A stretch of DNA of 64,000 nucleotides, taken from positions 310,001 through 374,000 of the forward strand of contig JAGQDJ010000608.1 in the NCBI GenBank assembly GCA_022885665.1, in the 5' to 3' direction. Below, piece after piece: positions 37,270 to 64,000 of this stretch. A program made the translations under genes and the position numbers. Source of the stretch: Triops longicaudatus (lineage: Eukaryota; Arthropoda; Branchiopoda; Notostraca; Triopsidae). The notes under the pieces are model-generated. The model had not been told where the DNA came from, searched no databases, and saw only the letters and a program-made list of their open reading frames with translations. Positions within the stretch are counted from its first letter, which is position 1, and each line of letters opens with the position of its first letter.

Positions 37270-38257
37270 CTTACTGAAAAACGTATTGTGTTGAGAGTGC
37301 GTTGCTTTCACCAACAAAACAAAGAAAACAACAGTACGTACTAATCGCGCTAGATGATTATGTAAATTCACGCACGCTCATTGGAAATCTAATAACTTGA
37401 TACGATACTCTTCATGATATTCGTATGTCATTTATATACAGAAGAAAATAGTCTCCCTAGATTTTATAAATATGAATCAGTGATCCAAAGTAAGGAGTTG
37501 AACTGGTATTGTCAATAAGCGTACATTTATGGTCACTTTCCCAAATATTTTTGGAAATATACACGGTGTCACGTACCTCTTAGTTGGAGTGTCATGGAAA
37601 CTTTGCGACGTCCATAGGTAATTGACATTCACAAAAATATAATTCCTGTATATTTCCACTTTTATTCTCACTTCAAAAGTGAAACTTACCCTGTTCGACA
37701 CACGTCAGTAACAAAAGTTTTTTTTTTATACTTCTGGAAAACTGGTATGCTTAAATTCAAAAAATGCTAAGAGCTTTTTTAGTCACTAAGTCCACAAACC
37801 CAAATTTAATAAAAACAAGCAATTTTTAACTGACAGAATGGAACAAAGTTAAATGGGTGTCCGTATTTTGAATCGTATACTTGTAAACTGGGGAAACAAA
37901 TGTGCCAGGCAACGGACAACGGTTTCTGGCATGCCTTCAAGAAAACATCGTTTTGCACATTGGTCTAAAGAAGTACAACATAAAAGTTGTCCAGGTTGTT
38001 CTGGACAATAATTGGAAATATTTCGTAATAAAATTTGTCCTCGAAGTGGTCTTGATCATGATAATGGAATGAAAGCGCCTTAAAAGCACTCGTAGAATTA
38101 ACGAAAGGCAACTAGGGACATCAGACTACAAGCTAAGAGCCCCACATTTCTCAGCGAACCCACGAAGCGACAAGTGTGCGACTAATGTGTTTGTGACAAT
38201 GACTGCTTTACGTACTTATACATGAGTTCGAAAGAAAAGACTGGTTTTGAGATATTC

Positions 38258-59563
<21,306 letters not shown>

Positions 59564-62500
59564 TCTTGTGCTGAGAAGAGAATAAAGGCGAACGCTTTCT
59601 TTTCCTTTACGATCTTCGGTTCAGCCGTACTATTTCTGCACTCAAGCAATTCCTTTACACAAGCGTTACACAAGCATTGTGATGACTGATTATCTAACTT
59701 TCCATAAGCGTTATTACCTATTTACGTGTTCAGGCTCACAAAGTAATCCAGAGCGAAAAACAAGTTAAGATCGCGCGTTTTGTAAGGCGAAAAAAGGAAT
59801 AGTTTAGCCTTGCATTACTATATTATTCAATGACGCCATAGCTGTTGGACACGTGTACAATGGTGCACATAATCTTGCTTTCTAGAATATGTTAACAATT
59901 GAAAAGAACCACCAGCTTTTTTCCATTTCCTTTTAATCACGTTGGTAGTGTAGCACGCAGACTCCTTTTCCCCCCGTTGGCCTTAAATCCTTGACAAGCA
60001 CTTTTTTTTGTAAAACCTATTTTGCAACTTCACTGGCAGTAAACTGGGCATTCTTTCGCCGCGAACGAAGAAAGAACAGTTTTATTGTTCGTAAGGGCCA
60101 TGTTTTTCACTCAAGGGAAAGAAGATTTCATCGTTTAGCCCTCTGTGCGAAGTTCACTTTCTTTCTGTGGAGCTAGGGCATTTTTTGTTCATATTATTTT
60201 GCATGATTTGATTTCTCTCTCACGCACTAATATTTAACTACAACTGAAGGACAATGGGTTCGTAACACGGATAAAAGTCCCGATAAAAGGGTGAGAAATT
60301 TTTCTAGCGATGTAGACAGTTCAAATTAAAGTTAGTGTGACTAATCACCAACTTTCGAGCTTTAATAAAGAACACCGTACAGTTCTGGCGTCAACGCCTC
60401 ATCATGAAATGCTGCGAAGCGTTGGGCAGCTTTTCAGCATCTTTGTAACCCGGGTTGTCTTGGCACAGGCGCATTTCTTCCACGTGGCGTGTTGAGTATA
60501 GCATCAGAATCCTAACTGCTTTATTTCCTTGTGCCAAACCGAGCCTTCCCCCCACGTTCGTGTGCTGATGTTCACAAAAACGTGGCATTTTTTGCCTTTG
60601 CTGACGACTCCGTGTACATTGAATTATTCCGTTTAAACGGGGAAAAAAGTTCCAGCGAGAAATTCGTGTTAGACACTTTTTTCCCTTGTATTGTTGAACC
60701 AATGTACAATCACAGGATTTTTTTGTCAAAAAGTTTCTACATACATGTGTTCTACTCAGTTTTTACCGTGTAATGGCTGGGAAGTTCTGTTTATTTAATA
60801 CCGCAAAATGGTCCCTCACTGCAGTAGGTAAGTTCGGAAAAGTAGGTTATGGCGCCAAAAGGGAGAAAAAGATACGCATTTCGTTCCCCGGCTTAGGCTA
60901 CATTATGTATGGGATACCTTGGTTCGGATTGATAGAACGAAAAACGAGTCAGCATTAGGAAACAGGAATGTACGCTTTATGGTCAGCAACCTGAGGACTT
61001 CTAGTAACACACTTGAGCAATGTAAAGGGGGTGGGTTTACTTTTTGCCGTGGAGGATATTACGTTGACTAGCTTTGACGCGCCGAAAACGTGATCAAACT
61101 AATGATCAACGAAAAGTGTCCATAGCAGGGATTGCCTAATACCGAAAAATCCAGTGGTCTATAAGGTCTGGAGTGCTATTACGTGACCGATTGTCATCCA
61201 GAAGGGTTTCGTAAAGGGTAAATCTGTAACTCGAGTTTTTTTTGCATTTTTTCTCCGATACATCGATCGTAGTCTTTTGGAAGCCGAAGTAAAAATAGTA
61301 AACGTACTGCAAATAACATATGAAATGGGCTTACAATCTTTGGGTTTGTAGTAACTCCCAGTCTTAAATTATGTGGCGTTCTATAGTTCGTCTGCAAAAA
61401 CGAGAAGTCTCGCCGTGCGTTTTAACGAAGGGATGAAGAAAATAGCAAGCAAAAAAACAATTACAGAGAATCCTGCAACCATTTCTATTTTCCCGTCATG
61501 GAACAAGTCTCCGTAAAAAGTTTTTCTTTCTATAGTTTGTTTAGGAATTTGGTACAAGATGGCGAAAAAACTGTTTGGTAGGATATTGGATGTTCCACGG
61601 TGCGGCTTGATAGTTAAGACTGAATTTCAAGTTTGGTACACTCTTTTGCAAGGGATATTACTTTTCTTTACAGTGAGGTGTACACACAAAGCCCCCAGGC
61701 ACAACCAAGACTTATGTAAAATTCAGACAATACAGTGCTGAAAGTGCTTCCAAGGAGAAATCAAAATATTGGAGCAGGTTGAAAGTTGCAAAGAAATTGT
61801 GTGTGACATTGAGTTTTGCATGCTATTTTGTTGAAAGGGCACGAAGTGAGGGCATCAAGATTGTTTCTAGCCCCAAAGAAAGAGTCAATCAGCATACATC
61901 TATATCTGTAAGCTTCAGCAAATTGCTGGCTGAAGTCGTTGTTGAACTTTCAAGAAACCTACTAATTCCTACCTTCTCCAGATCCCTCGACGACAGTCAT
62001 CAATGACCTCGAGATTGCTATTGATGCCTTTTTTTAAATTTTTACTGCTTTTTTTTAGAAAAAAAGATACTTCAACTCTTCAAGCATAGCACAGTCTTAC
62101 CCTTTGTATGACTTATGGAAAAAAATTGCAAATGCAGCAAATATGTCCCTCTTGCTTCAAACAGGTCTTACGATGGAACATGTCTATGCTTAAGTCCAAA
62201 TCTACCGCAACGAAATTCCAATGAAATAGGCCAAAAGACGCTTACAGTAAAGTGAAGTAGGCTATTCAACGTAACGATGTCTGTCCTGACGATCATTGTG
62301 CTGTTCCTTCTATGCCTGGCGTCCTTTCCATTCTACTGATCCGCCGTATTCTTATTCACTTCGCTCTTTTTATTTTACTTTTTATTTGAGCCCGGATGTA
62401 AAATACGAGACATTCTAATGCAGAGAACAGGACTTTAGCATAACATATTATAATATTCAACAGCATAATATTCAACACTGTAACCACTTTTTTTTAAGTC

Positions 62501-63660
62501 ATTTCACATTTAACTGAATTTAAGGTGGAAGTAAGGTGATTTAAGACTAAAAAACATTAAAAACTTGCGTAGGTAGTCGGGAAACTATAACTAGCTGTTT
62601 TATAAAATTAATTTGCAAAACCTAGCTTAAAAGTTTCGAGTTTTGGCGAATGGAAGAAAGTGCAACATTATTTACAAATGTAATTTACCGCAAAATATAT
62701 TTTCTTATTAGCGCAGTCCATTGGAGCTTTTGTAAATCAAACATCCTAAAAATGGTTAAAAACATTAATTGTCAAAAGAAGTGCAAGTAGTTCAAACACA
62801 CGAAGCTAGCCGAATAAAGCGAACCTTGAGTAGGTATTTTGCAGGTTATCAAAATTGGCCTGATCGGAAGTCACCTGTGGTTAATTTGTCTCGAGAAAGC
62901 AACTAAGAATTTGCCGTCATTTCTGTCAACTTTTGAAGCTGGACGCTAGCTTCCTTAAACTTAACCGTTTAGTCGGACATCCTAATGCGAATTCTCGTAC
63001 GTTTTCTTACGATTTAGTCGATTACACCTACATCTTCTTCTGTGGATTGACGGGGCGTGAGCGACATCTTCGATTTAGTCTCTCACTAAACTGGATCTGT
63101 GTGCCAAAAAAAAAAAACACCGTTGCTCGTGATAAGAAGATTTGTCATAAACCCTTCCTCACTGGCTGAAAAAGTTTCGGGAGTTTCCTTCTTTCAGTTT
63201 CAACTACGAACCCTTTTGCTACCAGCTATGATACTATCAACAGACTTTCCAGCAAGCTTGCAAAAGCGAGTTGAATACTTTTTGTGACTTTAATACGAAG
63301 TGTGGCAATGTTTACGATGAAGAAGCTCAGATACCTTCCTGGACAAAATTGTTACAAGCGACGTGACGAGGTCAGTCTGACAATTTACGAGGTCGAGTCC
63401 CTAGTGTAGCGCCCACACTCGTATGAAATTAGCCTTGCTTTATTCTGGATTTCTTCGATGAAGCGCACAGTTTAACAAACAGAAGTAGGAATACTACGTA
63501 GTTTCAACCATTTTGTAGTTCTTCCGTGGAAGCACATTTTTGACTTAGGGATGTGTTTCCTAAAGCTTAATAGTTTGGTCTAAGCATTAGAATTAAAATA
63601 AACGCGCATTCTAATTACTCTAACAAATAGGTAGTTATGGCACCGTGTTTAGTCTATTAC
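59564..63660. other. region upstream of the GPCR start, no supported gene
   Basis: Contains the unseen promoter and any 5' UTR exons of the minus-strand receptor gene. Open frames are short, motif-free and often overlap on both strands. I see no RNA gene or mobile element that I can support. Confidence 0.5.
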
Positions 63661-63667
63661 ATTTCAG

Positions 63668-63761
63668 GGCCCATTCACAACAAGAGGCACGGTCTCTGTA
63701 ACAGATGCAATAGAGACGGTTTTTTCTGACCGGGTTGCACTGGAAAGTCTACAGTCCACTG
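63668..63761 (+). CDS. possible internal exon of an unknown gene
   Basis: A 94-bp stretch lies between a good acceptor (TTACATTTCAG) and a good donor (CTG|GTAAGA). It reads GPFTTRGTVSVTDAIETVF and continues SDRVALESLQST in one frame. The same frame stays open to a stop at about 63,930. I recognise no family. The start CAGGGCCCATTCACAA could also be the end of a DNA transposon, in which case the open frame is accidental. The window ends before this can be settled. Confidence 0.25.
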
Positions 63762-64000
63762 GTAAGATAGTCCATCATAACATTAAAGCTGCTGTGGTAC
63801 TTAACAAATACGTATTTCATTCGCTAGCGTTGCGGATTTTTAACTTACCGAGGGGTGATTTTAAATTTATAAATGATTTGCTATCCGGTAGCTTTGCTAG
63901 GAAAAAGATAAGTATAAGTATATGTTAAGTTAATATACATGTATATGGCAAAAAATATGTGTATATATAATTAATGAGAAAGCCCCAGCTATCGCTGCAC

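Overview
The window looks like arthropod nuclear DNA, probably a crustacean. This rests on a fly/vertebrate-type ZMIZ gene (Drosophila tonalli) with very short introns (60-250 bp, except one near 0.5 kb), an invertebrate-style peptide GPCR, A+T-rich spacers and short DNA-transposon relics. No species can be named from sequence alone. Genes are split by introns, so most long open frames are chance or shadow frames. Gene models were assembled by matching splice sites, phase and protein motifs by eye.

Layout. (1) 1-26,654: about 26 kb with no recognisable protein-coding exon. It is more G+C-rich and patchier than the right half and carries several TATA-like sites, homopolymer runs and repeated copies of an ACAGTACTGT / GTACTGTAC-type palindrome. 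It may hold 5' exons, promoters and first introns of the next gene. (2) 26,666-31,480 (+): fourteen coding exons of a ZMIZ1/tonalli orthologue, a nuclear SP-RING (SUMO E3-like) transcriptional coregulator. It is complete from a conserved VVTTVWGV block to the C-terminal acidic tail, but lacks the family's N-terminal TPR-like domain. A long 3' UTR probably runs to about 33.3 kb. (3) 34.3-35.1 kb (+): a small secreted-protein-like gene that looks decayed and is interrupted by a transposon-like end. (4) 35,928-36,301 (-): a two-exon gene for a 93-residue secreted protein with eight cysteines and a well-placed TATA box. (5) 37,109-37,269: a 161-bp hAT-like MITE with an 8-bp target duplication. (6) 38,258-59,563 (-): a seven-exon rhodopsin-class peptide GPCR of 457 residues spread over 21 kb, with introns up to 11 kb. 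Two of its exons, the second extracellular loop and the cytoplasmic tail, were found only by following splice phase. (7) 59.6-64 kb: mostly featureless, with one exon-like stretch at 63.67 kb.

The genes do not form a pathway or operon. The most useful results are the full exon models of the ZMIZ/tonalli gene and the GPCR, an apparent C-tail choice in the GPCR, a GC-AG intron in tonalli, and two miniature transposons.
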